Source: Pseudomonadales bacterium (GTDB taxonomy: Bacteria; Pseudomonadota; Gammaproteobacteria; Pseudomonadales; DT-91). Taken from it: a stretch of 64,000 nt of DNA. Under the pieces are notes generated by a model. The model was not told the origin of the DNA and made no database searches. It saw only the letters and a list, made by a program, of their open reading frames with translations. Within the stretch, counting starts at the first letter, position 1; every line of letters begins with the position of its first letter. Shown in pieces: positions 8,362 through 16,894 of this stretch. A program made the translations under genes and the position numbers. The stretch spans positions 1 to 64,000 of the forward strand of contig JABSRQ010000013.1 of assembly GCA_013215055.1 (NCBI GenBank), given 5' to 3'.

Positions 8362-9954
8362 CTAACCAGGTTCACCTTCGGCCACCCAATTTTTCATCAC
8401 CTGAGCGGATTTTTCCGGTTGATCACTCACCGTCGCCTGAGCCAGGCGTAATTTTTCATCAAAAGGCATAGGTGGAATAACTTCTTCTTCAGGTGTTTGT
8501 ACAATACCTTCAATGGCATCCGGATCAGGTTTGGGCTCAGGCTTTTGTAATAGGCCTTTAATCAGCGGGCGAAAAATCGCGAAGATCAGCACTAGAACTA
8601 AGAATGCACCCAGTATTTGTTTTATTGCATCTCTGACCCAGGGTTGATCCCAGAAGGATGTATCATCAACAATTTCTTCTATATCGGGCTGTATAAAGTC
8701 TGCATTCATCACCGTGACTCGGTCACCACGTTGCTCATTAAAACCAACCGCATCTTTAACCAAGTTAGTTAAACGCTGTAATTGTTCTTCTGACATCGCT
8801 ACCGTAGTTGTATTACCTTCGGCATCGGTATTGACTTTATTGGCGACTAAAACGGCCACCGATAAACGGGTTAAATCACCGGCAGGCCGGTTGATATAGC
8901 TGATTCGGCGGCCCACTTCATAATTACGTTTGGTTGAACTGGCATTAAACGCGGTTTTTTCTGCAGCAACATCTGCCTCGGTAGCCGGGGCTACCTCAGG
9001 TGGCTGATTGGCTAACGCGCCGGGAACGCCGCCCTGCCCGCCTTTACCCTGGCGAGTTTCTACGTCCAGTTGTTCGCTGCGCACCACCTGCTCATTAGGG
9101 TTATACGATTCCTGACTCTCCTCGGCAAACGAGAAATTAATATCCGCCGACACCTCGGCCCGCACATTACCTAAACCTAAAACCGGCGCCAATAATTTCT
9201 CTACCCGCTTGATATATTGATCTTCAATTTTGCGGCGATATTCCAACTGCGTATTGGAAATTTGCATACCATCGTCTTCATCTTCAATCGATAACAGCTG
9301 GCCGCGATGATCAACCACGGTAATATTCTCTGGCATCAATTCCGGAATGCTGGACGCTAACAAATTAACAATGGCTTTATTTTGATTTTTAGTCAGTTGA
9401 TAACCGGGGTATAAATGTAAAACTACCGAAGCCGATGTATTACGTTTATCACGCATAAACACCGAATTTTTAGGTATTGCTATATGCACCCGGGATGATT
9501 TTACCGGCTGCAGGCTATTAATCGTGCGGCTCATTTCCGTCTCTAACAGATGATGGTAGCGCCGTGATTCAATAAATTGGCTAACCCCTAAGCCTTCTTC
9601 TTTATTAATCAGCTCAAAACCAACACCACCAGAGCCTGCGGCCTGAAAACCTTCACCAGCCAATTTTATACGCGCTTCATGTAATTGATTATGAGGCACT
9701 AACACCTCGCCGTTTTTAGCATCCAGTTCATAAGCTATATTCATGCCCTCTAACATCTCGGTGATATTGGCTGAATCCGATGCGGAGAGATCAGAATATA
9801 AAACCTGCATACCCGGCTTTTGCGCCCATAAAACAATCGAGACACCCAGGGCGATGCTTAAAGAAATACCCAGTAATAAAAACAGCTGACTCAAACCCGG
9901 TATTTGGTTCACCGCCTCGGTGAAATATTTAATAATGGATGTTTTTTCAGCCAC
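8362..9954 (-). CDS. fliF: Flagellar MS-ring protein FliF
   Basis: FliF (530 residues) forms the MS ring in the inner membrane. An N-terminal membrane helix (LFLLLGISLSIALGVSIVLW, about 22-41) leads to the secretin-like ring-building domains (MQVLYSDLSASDSANITEML and SRRYHHLLETEMSRTI). A second helix (about 438-458, ILGAFLVLVLIFAIF) precedes a cytoplasmic tail that binds FliG. The proline/glycine-rich central stretch (GKGGQGGVPGALANQPPE) is the usual periplasmic loop. It follows fliE by 37 bp. Confidence 0.97.
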   Translation of the reverse strand: MAEKTSIIKYFTEAVNQIPGLSQLFLLLGISLSIALGVSIVLWAQKPGMQVLYSDLSASDSANITEMLEGMNIAYELDAKNGEVLVPHNQLHEARIKLAGEGFQAAGSGGVGFELINKEEGLGVSQFIESRRYHHLLETEMSRTINSLQPVKSSRVHIAIPKNSVFMRDKRNTSASVVLHLYPGYQLTKNQNKAIVNLLASSIPELMPENITVVDHRGQLLSIEDEDDGMQISNTQLEYRRKIEDQYIKRVEKLLAPVLGLGNVRAEVSADINFSFAEESQESYNPNEQVVRSEQLDVETRQGKGGQGGVPGALANQPPEVAPATEADVAAEKTAFNASSTKRNYEVGRRISYINRPAGDLTRLSVAVLVANKVNTDAEGNTTTVAMSEEQLQRLTNLVKDAVGFNEQRGDRVTVMNADFIQPDIEEIVDDTSFWDQPWVRDAIKQILGAFLVLVLIFAIFRPLIKGLLQKPEPKPDPDAIEGIVQTPEEEVIPPMPFDEKLRLAQATVSDQPEKSAQVMKNWVAEGEPG

Positions 9955-9991
9955 CGTTTAACTCCCCCAACAAGATGTTTTGAAACATCAC

Positions 9992-10357
9992 TTAAACCGA
10001 CATACGCATAACTTCGCGGTAGGCATCAACAAATTTATTTCTGACTTCCGTCACCGCCTTAAATGAAACATCGGCTTTTTGCATGGAAACCATCACCTGA
10101 GCCAATGAGATGTTTGGATCTTCCTTGGCAAAAGCTTCTTTCATTTTCATGGAGTCTTTTTGCAGGGCGTTAACACTATCCAGGCTGTCACGAATCAAGG
10201 TCGAAAATTCTACCTGATTCGGATTTTTCAGCTGCTCGGGCGAAGATAATGCAGATGGCTCTGCAATACCGGGAGCCTTGCTGATATCAGATTGTTGACG
10301 TATGGAACGAATCTGCGCCAACACCTGATTAACCTGATTAATGCCCTGGGTTTCCAT
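9992..10357 (-). CDS. fliE: Flagellar hook-basal body protein FliE
   Basis: FliE (121 residues) joins the MS ring to the proximal rod. The conserved C-terminal half contains FSTLIRDSLDSVNALQKDS, then SLAQVMVSMQKADVSFKAVT and NKFVDAYREVMRM, all diagnostic. The start lies only 10 bp behind the flrC stop, and I found no GG-N10-GC site in or near that gap. Transcription therefore probably continues from the sigma-54 promoter upstream of flrC. Confidence 0.97.
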   Translation of the reverse strand: METQGINQVNQVLAQIRSIRQQSDISKAPGIAEPSALSSPEQLKNPNQVEFSTLIRDSLDSVNALQKDSMKMKEAFAKEDPNISLAQVMVSMQKADVSFKAVTEVRNKFVDAYREVMRMSV

Positions 10358-10367
10358 GACCGTAACC

Positions 10368-11786
10368 TTAGCTTTCTAACCGTGTTTCAGAAAAGCTGTG
10401 ACGCATTAACATATTTAGATCGATGCCATCTTCACGCAATCGGGCCATTTTATAGCGTAGGGTTCTTGGACTGATACCTAAGTATTCAGCAGCACGTTTC
10501 TTGGAGCCACAGCCTTCTCTCAATGCGTTGGCAATCAGTTGCTGTTCTTTTTCCTTGAGGCTATCTTCTAACACATGTGCAGAATTATCTTGCTGCTGAC
10601 GTTTTTCCTGTAACGTCACCAGATTACTCACATTCGATAACAGAGGTGTGACAACGGCTGTTACGGTGGCAGCGACCGGCATATGTAAATCATCGACGGT
10701 GATAACATCACCGATCACCAAGACTAAAGCGCGCTGGATTAAATTATCCAGTTCCCGAATATTGCCTGGAAATCTATAGGCCTTTAATGCATTTTTTGCA
10801 TCAAAACTTAAACTCGGTGCATCCAAACCATTAAAATGTTGCTGAATAAAATGCTCTGCTAGCGGCACGATATCTTCTTGGCGCTCCGATAAAGAGGGAA
10901 TATTTAACGGAAATACATTTAAACGATAAAATAAATCTTCCCGGAAGCGACCTTCATTCACTTCTTTTTGCAGGTCCCGGTTACTGGTGGCAATCACCCG
11001 AACATCCAGGACGATGGTTTTTTTACCGCCTAGACGCTCCAGTTCACGCTCTTGCAAGACACGTAAAAGTTTTGCCTGCAACGCCAGTGGCATCTCGGTT
11101 ACCTCATCTAATAATAAGGTGCCACCCTGTGCCTGCTCAAACTTACCGGCATGAGAATTAGTGGCTCCGGTGTAAGCACCTTTTTCATAACCAAATAACA
11201 TTGCCTCTAACATATTCTCTGGAATGGCAGCGCAATTAATGGCAATAAAGGCATTGGCGCAACGTTTGGATTGTTTATGAATGTAGTTGGCAAAAACCTC
11301 TTTACCGACACCCGATGGCCCCATCAACATCACAGACACATCGCAGGCGGCCACTCTTTTTGCCATTTTTTTCAGCTCTTGAGTTTTTGTAGATTCGGCA
11401 ATCACCCCGTCGCGTAAAACTTCGGCAGCAATAAAACGTTCACTGGCCTGGAGTTTTCTGATGCCCTCGGCCGTATACGGTTTAGCTAAACGTAAATAGT
11501 CTTGTTGGTGCGCCGCTAAATGACTATTTTCATGGCCGGCTAACACAATGTTCAAGTGCTTATATTGACTGCTGATCTCATCGGCTAACGTTAAAGCGGT
11601 GTCATCATCAATAAGGCCACCAATAATTACCGAATCCATGGGGTAGGTTTTTAATAAAATGTCGGCATCCCTTTGTGTAACAGCCCAATGGATTGAATAA
11701 GACTTGGCCACTAACTGCTGAACAAGTTTTTCGCCATCTTGCAGGTTTTCTTCAATTAACAATACCGTAGATATTTGCATAATCAT
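10368..11786 (-). CDS. flrC: FlrC/FleR-like sigma-54 activator with a degenerate receiver
   Basis: This 472-residue NtrC-family activator has a receiver-like domain (1-115), an AAA+ domain with Walker A GPSGVGKE (156-163) and the GAYTGA sigma-54 contact loop, and a C-terminal Fis-type helix-turn-helix (KKRAAEYLGISPRTLRYKM). In the flagellar hierarchy FlrC/FleR switches on class III genes. The receiver looks phosphorylation-dead. The acidic pair is E12/E13, the phosphoacceptor position after the third strand is Gly56 (D51-SVII-G56), and only Lys102 of the switch residues remains. No FlrB/FleS histidine kinase gene lies between it and flrA. A strong sigma-54 promoter precedes it, and fliE follows after 10 bp. 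Confidence 0.88.
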   Translation of the reverse strand: MIMQISTVLLIEENLQDGEKLVQQLVAKSYSIHWAVTQRDADILLKTYPMDSVIIGGLIDDDTALTLADEISSQYKHLNIVLAGHENSHLAAHQQDYLRLAKPYTAEGIRKLQASERFIAAEVLRDGVIAESTKTQELKKMAKRVAACDVSVMLMGPSGVGKEVFANYIHKQSKRCANAFIAINCAAIPENMLEAMLFGYEKGAYTGATNSHAGKFEQAQGGTLLLDEVTEMPLALQAKLLRVLQERELERLGGKKTIVLDVRVIATSNRDLQKEVNEGRFREDLFYRLNVFPLNIPSLSERQEDIVPLAEHFIQQHFNGLDAPSLSFDAKNALKAYRFPGNIRELDNLIQRALVLVIGDVITVDDLHMPVAATVTAVVTPLLSNVSNLVTLQEKRQQQDNSAHVLEDSLKEKEQQLIANALREGCGSKKRAAEYLGISPRTLRYKMARLREDGIDLNMLMRHSFSETRLES

Positions 11787-11873
11787 GTCTTTCTTATCGA
11801 AAGCCCCTTTGGTTTAACAGCGGCTGGAATCTGGCGATCACAGCGGGAATATCGCCGCCTTTGAACTTGATTT

Positions 11874-11889
11874 TGCAAAGCCTATGCCA
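11874..11889 (-). promoter_or_regulatory. Sigma-54 promoter of flrC-fliEFGHIJ
   Basis: The minus-strand site TGGCATAGGCTTTGCA is a full consensus match (TGGCAY at -24, TTGCA at -12). It lies 88 bp upstream of the flrC start and is expected to be driven by the FlrA-like activator encoded next door. Confidence 0.9.
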
Positions 11890-12011
11890 ACTAAATTTAG
11901 CCCATAATTTCAAAGACTTAAGATTTCAGTGGCATTTTTTTGGCAATATTTAAACGAAGAGGCAAGAACAAAATGATAAGCATGACGATATTTTGGCTGA
12001 TATTTATAGGC

Positions 12012-12033
12012 AAAAAAAAACGCCTTTCGGCGC
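12012..12033 (-). terminator. Rho-independent terminator of flrA
   Basis: On the minus strand a CGCC-GAAA-GGCG hairpin, with an outer G-U pair, runs into nine T residues. It lies 26 bp beyond the flrA stop, so flrA and flrC are separate transcription units. The 11787-12058 gap otherwise holds the flrC promoter and no gene I can support. Confidence 0.85.
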
Positions 12034-12058
12034 TATTCATTATGAAGGTTCAAATACA

Positions 12059-13198
12059 TCAATGTGTACCAGAAGATGCCAGTTTGGCATCGGTGGCTTC
12101 AATTTTACGAATTTTTTCAACCAATGTAGTTCTGCGCATATTTAATAACTGCGCAGCTTTGGATACCACTCCGCCGGTTTTATCTAAGGCCTGATCAATA
12201 TAATGACGTTCAACATTGGCTACATGTTGCTTTAAATCGATGCCCTTTTCGGGTAAATCGGTAAAATCTTCAAGCGCCTTATTCTTAACATCCAGGACCG
12301 GGACATTAGCATTATCTAAGGCAGGTGATTTTGTCGTAAATAGCTCTGCTTGAGCATTATTGGCAGACTCCATTATCACATCGCCACCGATATCAAAACC
12401 TATACGGTATTTTTCCGGCAAATCTTTTAAATGAATATAACCTGCGGGATTGGTGATGGTTAAACGCTCAATCAAGTTCGATAACTCACGAATATTTCCT
12501 ATCCATGCCGACTGCCCTAAGGCGGTAATCGCCTGATCAGAGAAGTGTAGAGCATCGTGGCCCTGCATCGTCATCTTGGCGATCAAGTGATCTAACAATT
12601 CAGGTATATCTTCAATATGTTCTCTTAAGGCGGGTAATTCTATTGGGTAGACATTGATACGAAAATATAAATCCTGGCGAAATGTGCCCTCATCGATCAT
12701 CTGTTCCAAATTTCTATGTGTGGCCGTGATAATACGCACATCACAATCCATGGAGTGATTACTGCCGACTCTATCAAACTTTCGTTCCTGTAAAACGCGT
12801 AACAGTTTAACCTGCATAGGCAGGCTCATATCACCAATCTCATCCAGAAAAAGTGTGCCGCCTTCGGCCATTTCAAAACGCCCCTTACGGGTAGCAATAG
12901 CGCCGGTAAACGCGCCTTTTTCATGGCCAAACATCTCACTTTCGAGTAATTCTGCCGGAATAGCCCCGCAGTTAACCGGGATAAAAGGTTTATTGGCCCT
13001 ATCGGAGGCATCATGGATTTGCCTGGCCACCACTTCCTTACCCGAACCAGACTCACCGGTTAGCAAGACGGTTGTACTATGGCAGGCGACCATATCCACC
13101 ATCGATTTGATATTTTCGACAATCGCCGAATGCCCAATCAAACCTTTATAACTGGCGACCTGAGCCTGTGAGACATTCATATTCTGATTATTATGCAT
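12059..13198 (-). CDS. flrA: Short FlrA/FleQ-like sigma-54 activator lacking the N-terminal domain
   Basis: This 379-residue master-regulator candidate begins almost directly with the AAA+ domain: YKGLIGHSA at residue 17, Walker A GESGSGKE at 48-55, GAFTGA at 95-100. It ends with a FleQ-type helix-turn-helix region ([20 protein letters not shown]). FleQ/FlrA proteins normally carry an extra 130-140-residue N-terminal domain. Here an in-frame TAA a few codons upstream of the ATG excludes a longer start, and the upstream gene is unrelated. At the c-di-GMP site known from FleQ, the LFRS arginine position holds Lys18, so ligand response is uncertain. The AAA+ sequence is otherwise intact. Confidence 0.87.
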   Translation of the reverse strand: MHNNQNMNVSQAQVASYKGLIGHSAIVENIKSMVDMVACHSTTVLLTGESGSGKEVVARQIHDASDRANKPFIPVNCGAIPAELLESEMFGHEKGAFTGAIATRKGRFEMAEGGTLFLDEIGDMSLPMQVKLLRVLQERKFDRVGSNHSMDCDVRIITATHRNLEQMIDEGTFRQDLYFRINVYPIELPALREHIEDIPELLDHLIAKMTMQGHDALHFSDQAITALGQSAWIGNIRELSNLIERLTITNPAGYIHLKDLPEKYRIGFDIGGDVIMESANNAQAELFTTKSPALDNANVPVLDVKNKALEDFTDLPEKGIDLKQHVANVERHYIDQALDKTGGVVSKAAQLLNMRRTTLVEKIRKIEATDAKLASSGTH

Positions 13199-13279
13199 AA
13201 AGTTTCTACTTCGCAGCCCTGGGGCTGATGTTTAATCCATTAATACGCTATTTAAAAAATTCCATTCAGAGCTGAAAAC

Positions 13280-13831
13280 TTACAAACCTCTGGCACCTGC
13301 AATTTCACGCCGGTGTTGGCGGAAAATATACTTCTCAAAAGCATCGTTCATCACATCATTGATGCCCTGAAAACGTAAACACAGCTGCTGATCATTCAGT
13401 CTCTCAACCAACACCGAAAAAACAATCGGATCACTGACCATCGGGTGTAAATACAAATGCAAGGTGCCTTGCTGATATTGGCAAATGTTTAACACATCCG
13501 ATGCAAACGTGGCCCCATGAGCCGAAAGTTTTAATGCCACTTCCTCAGGGAAATCGTTATTTTCACGCATCAGCTTATTCATCATCAATAACAAGAGATC
13601 CACCTTCATCTCTACCCGCTTCACCTCTTGAAAGATCGCCTCATCATCCTCATCACTATCACTGCGATGGCCTTCGAGTATGCTGATCATATTAAGCAGA
13701 TGTTGATTTTTAGCATTAACATCAATCAACTCGGAGGCTGACAATGGCGCATTTAAGGCCTCAAACGCTACAGGTATGCGGCGGCTATATATAAAACTTT
13801 CACCTAAGGGGCTTTCATCAATCGTATGCAT
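13280..13831 (-). CDS. PilZ-like domain protein upstream of flrA
   Basis: This 183-residue cytoplasmic protein resembles an atypical PilZ family found beside flagellar regulators. It has an N-terminal region with SRRIPVAFEAL, a central helix (VEMKVDLLLLMMNKLMREN), a PilZ-like core starting at LKLSAHGATF, and the ending FEKYIFRQHRREIAGARG, which I recall as characteristic of this group. The canonical RxxxR plus D/NxSxxG pair is not clearly present; only SxxG is seen, so c-di-GMP binding is uncertain. The ATG at 13831 is preferred over an in-frame TTG at 13837. No ribosome site is visible. It lies 81 bp before flrA on the same strand. Confidence 0.68.
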   Translation of the reverse strand: MHTIDESPLGESFIYSRRIPVAFEALNAPLSASELIDVNAKNQHLLNMISILEGHRSDSDEDDEAIFQEVKRVEMKVDLLLLMMNKLMRENNDFPEEVALKLSAHGATFASDVLNICQYQQGTLHLYLHPMVSDPIVFSVLVERLNDQQLCLRFQGINDVMNDAFEKYIFRQHRREIAGARGL

Positions 13832-13837
13832 GTACAA

Positions 13838-13865
13838 AATTTAGTTCATGTCTGGGGAGTGTCAA
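13838..13865 (-). promoter_or_regulatory. Possible sigma-70 promoter of the PilZ-like gene
   Basis: On the minus strand TTGACA and TAAATT are separated by 16 bp. The predicted RNA start would fall at about the ATG at 13831, implying a leaderless message. That would agree with the missing ribosome site. It is a single-sequence match only. The remaining gap to fliT is AT-rich with nothing else recognisable. Confidence 0.4.
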
Positions 13866-13995
13866 GAAACGGTGATTTACTTAAACTATACTTTTTCTAC
13901 AAAATAGGAATAAGGCATTGTTTTTTATAAACTTAATTTTTTATTTATTTTTAATTAATTATAAAAACGCTGCTTTATAGTCAATTTCATTCTAA

Positions 13996-14313
13996 TTACA
14001 TGGGCCTATGATTCATGTATTCACCAATATTTTGACGTTTCTTTTGAAACTGCTGATAATCCGCAGATAGAATCGCCCGCTGTTCTTCAACCAGTTGTTT
14101 TATCTGCGCATCGCAGTCCAGCATTTTTTGTATGCTATCTGAAAGCTCTTGCACCGATAATGCTTCACTCACCACACTGTCTTGACCAAAAAACTCTCGT
14201 AACAGCACATTACGTTGCTGTTGAATATCTAAGGCTTTCTGCCAATCATGGTTTTGTGCCTGACTTAAAGCCTGATGACTCAATTCCAGCAAATGCGCCA
14301 GTGTTGCAGCCAT
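13996..14313 (-). CDS. fliT: FliT-like flagellar chaperone
   Basis: This 105-residue all-helical protein has the position and features of FliT, the export chaperone of the cap protein FliD. Its start overlaps the fliS stop (TAATG), as in many fliD-fliS-fliT operons. Visible features are an N-terminal helix (LLELSHQALSQAQNHDWQKAL), a middle LREFFGQD and a charged C-terminal helix. FliT families diverge strongly, so context carries weight. Confidence 0.8.
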   Translation of the reverse strand: MAATLAHLLELSHQALSQAQNHDWQKALDIQQQRNVLLREFFGQDSVVSEALSVQELSDSIQKMLDCDAQIKQLVEEQRAILSADYQQFQKKRQNIGEYMNHRPM

Positions 14314-14729
14314 TATATTTCAGCCTTCTTGGGATTTTTAAATTCTTCCGGCACCGCACGCCAGGCATCGGAGATTTCTTCTAATAAGCTAACCACTTCA
14401 GACATGATAGCCACATCGCTATTCAAATTGGCCAATAATAATCGGCGCGACATATAATCGTATAGGTTTTCCAGATTGCGGGTAATCTCATGATCCACCG
14501 AGGTATCCAGGCTCATGCGCAGGCCATCGATAATTTTTGAAGTTTTATTAATCGCCTTGGCCTTTTCAGCCACCTCTCCTCGCCCCGCATGCGCCTTGGC
14601 CAAATTTAAATTTTCGATAGCGCCATCAAATAACATCTGAATCAATTGATGTGGGCTGGCATATTCGATGGCTGATTGTTTACCAATTTGATTATAAGCA
14701 TTGATACCGCGGTTATATCCCATCGCCAT
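14313..14729 (-). CDS. fliS: Flagellin export chaperone FliS
   Basis: FliS (138 residues) binds the C-terminal helix of flagellin, preventing early polymerisation and guiding export. Conserved parts are the start GYNRGINAYNQIGKQSAI, the helix ASPHQLIQMLFDGAIENL, and the stretch NLENLYDYMSRRLLLANL. It lies 53 bp behind fliD and overlaps fliT by one base. Length and motifs are typical. Confidence 0.97.
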   Translation of the reverse strand: MAMGYNRGINAYNQIGKQSAIEYASPHQLIQMLFDGAIENLNLAKAHAGRGEVAEKAKAINKTSKIIDGLRMSLDTSVDHEITRNLENLYDYMSRRLLLANLNSDVAIMSEVVSLLEEISDAWRAVPEEFKNPKKAEI

Positions 14730-14782
14730 AGTCGTCTCTCCGTTGTCAATATTAGCTATAAAACATTCACTGTAAAAAAGGG

Positions 14783-16249
14783 TTATTTTTTATAATTGAT
14801 GATGGCCGAAACCCCTTGCAGAGCCGTATTTAAAAAGTCGCCTGAAGAGGATAACTCGGCGACCAAGGCATCCATAGCAAAAAACTGAGCCTGATATCGC
14901 GCCTCAACCGATTCCATACGTCGATTTAACGCCTCAAAATCTGTATTCACTCTTTCGATGCTGGATTTAAAGCCGTCTTCTCTAAGATCTAATACACCAT
15001 CAGATTTAAGAAAAGGATCGAGTATATTAATGATGTTTTTCGCCAAACCTTCATCACCCGAAAATAAGCTGCCTATGGCATCAAAATCATCATCTAATAA
15101 CTCAGTTAATTTCTCATTATCCACTTCCAGCTCGCCTGTTTCGTAATCGCTGGTTATACCCAACTCTGCCAAGGTATCTATATTTTTACTGACCGCAGCT
15201 TCGATAACCGAATTTATCTCGCTTCTAATCCGTGTACTAATCATCCTAACGGTAGAATCACCTTGCAATAGACCTGAGCTTTTGGTTTCTGCATCATAAC
15301 TGGTCAGGGCATTGATATTGCCCACCAATGCGTTATAACTGGAAACAAATCTATTGATGGCATTTTTAGTCGCCGTTTTATCTAACGCCACCGTCAATTC
15401 ATGTTTTGTGCCTACGTCGTTAGTATCTTTAAGCGTTAACGTTACCCCTTGAATAATCCCTTCGATGGTTAAATCCGAAGAAGATTTAATAAAACCATCT
15501 ACATCGACCTTGGAATCAGCCGCCCTTGTTTTTTCAGCCATAGGATTAGGAATTAAAAAATCACCGGTGACAGGATCTCGTGCTAGAGTGGGGTCAAAAG
15601 CCAAGCCCAATAAACCGTCTCCGGCATCAGCTGTTACCGCTACGGTAATTTCATTAATCACTCCGGTTTCATTGGAGCTTAAAACCAAATGGCTGCCGTT
15701 ATCATCCTCAACAATCGTTGCAGTTACACCCACATTGTCTTCGGCATTATTAATAGCATCACGTATCGCCTCAACCGTGTTTCCAGCTTTTGTACCACCA
15801 TCGCCATCATCAATGGTCGCAAGGATATCCACGCTGAAAGTCTCACCATCAACAGTAAAATCCAGTGTGCCTATGCCGATGGCTGTTTCATTATCCGTAT
15901 AGGTAGCGGAAGCAATTTTATGATGTTGTGCCAAGGCGAGAACTTCAACATCATACTTCCCAGGGGCTGCCGTGTTATCGCCGGAAACAGAAAAGAAATC
16001 CTTACCGTCGCCTGCGATGCTAAAATTACGTTTTTGAAATACTTCAATATCTTTTAATGCTTCGAGACTTGTATTAAAGCTATCGAGGCTTGAACGTAAA
16101 CTGCCAAAAGCCGACAACTGGGCTTGATTAGAAGTAGCTTCACGTGTTAATGCATCCGCTCTAGGGGCTCTTTCAGCGGCAACCAACGATGCGACAATAC
16201 CGTTAATATCCAAGCCAGAACCTAAACCTGCAGACGATATACTTGGCAT
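14783..16249 (-). CDS. fliD: Filament cap protein FliD
   Basis: FliD (488 residues) forms the cap under which flagellin polymerises. The N-terminal FliD_N domain begins SSAGLGSGLDINGIVASLVA. The C-terminal FliD_C domain includes RFVSSYNALVGNINALTSYD and STVRMISTRIRSEINSV, and it ends with the usual helical D0 segment (YQAQFFAMDALVAELSSSG). The central variable part is Asp/Thr-rich. A sigma-54 promoter lies 100 bp upstream, making fliD-fliS-fliT a unit separate from flaG. Confidence 0.97.
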   Translation of the reverse strand: MPSISSAGLGSGLDINGIVASLVAAERAPRADALTREATSNQAQLSAFGSLRSSLDSFNTSLEALKDIEVFQKRNFSIAGDGKDFFSVSGDNTAAPGKYDVEVLALAQHHKIASATYTDNETAIGIGTLDFTVDGETFSVDILATIDDGDGGTKAGNTVEAIRDAINNAEDNVGVTATIVEDDNGSHLVLSSNETGVINEITVAVTADAGDGLLGLAFDPTLARDPVTGDFLIPNPMAEKTRAADSKVDVDGFIKSSSDLTIEGIIQGVTLTLKDTNDVGTKHELTVALDKTATKNAINRFVSSYNALVGNINALTSYDAETKSSGLLQGDSTVRMISTRIRSEINSVIEAAVSKNIDTLAELGITSDYETGELEVDNEKLTELLDDDFDAIGSLFSGDEGLAKNIINILDPFLKSDGVLDLREDGFKSSIERVNTDFEALNRRMESVEARYQAQFFAMDALVAELSSSGDFLNTALQGVSAIINYKK

Positions 16250-16348
16250 TTTCCCTCCTGTCGTTTACGACTTATCATTCTTTTAATTATAGACAAAACA
16301 TCATTATTTGAACCACTACACACGAAAACTCTAATCTTTCTTATCGTT

Positions 16349-16364
16349 TGCAGTTTTTATGCCA
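16349..16364 (-). promoter_or_regulatory. Sigma-54 promoter of fliDST
   Basis: The minus-strand site TGGCATAAAAACTGCA has a perfect -24 box and correct GG-N10-GC spacing; the -12 element is CTGCA rather than TTGCA. It lies between the flaG stop and fliD, 100 bp before the fliD ATG. Confidence 0.85.
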
Positions 16365-16374
16365 TTACAGAATA

Positions 16375-16782
16375 TTAAGCCAGGGTATCAATTAACTCAG
16401 TCAAACCATCTTCAAGATTACTGGCAATTTTCAACGCTAACTCTGTGGGGATTTGTCGGATGACTTCACCCGTTTCAGAATGAATAACCTTTAAGACCGG
16501 TTGATTCGAACTTTTATCGATATCAAAACTCAAGTCGCGTTGACGTTCTTGCAACTGCTGATTTAATAGCTGCATTTTATCTTCCAACGAGCTTATATCA
16601 AATTCGGGTTTTTCTGATTTCTCAATAGATGGCACGGTCAGATTTTCGGCCGTCGACTCTTCGCCTGGTAGCGGCAGCATTGTGCCGCTTCTATCCACCT
16701 TTTGATCCGCTGCCAAAACGGTGTGTGCAGCCGCGGGGGTTTGACGATTTGATGATCCTATCACGTTGGAGTCCATATCCAT
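16375..16782 (-). CDS. flaG: FlaG family protein
   Basis: This 135-residue protein has the FlaG domain in its C-terminal half: LSFDIDKSSNQPVLKVIHSE, then GEVIRQIPTELALKIASNL. The first 60 residues are variable. FlaG proteins sit between flagellin and fliD in polar-flagellum clusters and influence filament length in several species; the biochemical role is not settled. A TCCT-complement ribosome site (AGGAGAT on the coding strand) precedes the ATG. It follows fliC and probably shares some read-through. Confidence 0.94.
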   Translation of the reverse strand: MDMDSNVIGSSNRQTPAAAHTVLAADQKVDRSGTMLPLPGEESTAENLTVPSIEKSEKPEFDISSLEDKMQLLNQQLQERQRDLSFDIDKSSNQPVLKVIHSETGEVIRQIPTELALKIASNLEDGLTELIDTLA

Positions 16783-16824
16783 CTCCTCTGTGTTGTACTC
16801 AGTTGATTATTTTGCACAGAAACA

Positions 16825-16849
16825 GGGTGAAGAGCCTAGCCCTTCACCC
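16825..16849 (-). terminator. Hairpin downstream of fliC, probable terminator
   Basis: A perfect 8-bp inverted repeat (GGGTGAAG / CTTCACCC, 9-base loop) lies 46 bp after the fliC stop. The following minus-strand bases are only moderately T-rich, so it may be a partial terminator or an RNA-stabilising hairpin between fliC and flaG. Confidence 0.6.
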
Positions 16850-16894
16850 CAACCCTTGACGAATAAACGGGCTATCATTATTCGCCTTGTTGAT

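Noticed and set aside
11929-11944. A plus-strand sigma-54-like site (TGGCATTTTTTTGGCA) between flrC and flrA
   Set aside because: Spacing fits GG-N10-GC, but the -12 element is TGGC, the spacer is a T-run and no gene or terminator in that direction follows. Most likely chance in AT-rich DNA, though a small RNA cannot be excluded.
13214-13227. CAGCCC-TG-GGGCTG palindrome before flrA, considered as a terminator or operator
   Set aside because: It has no T-run and only a two-base loop, and no second copy exists nearby to support an operator.
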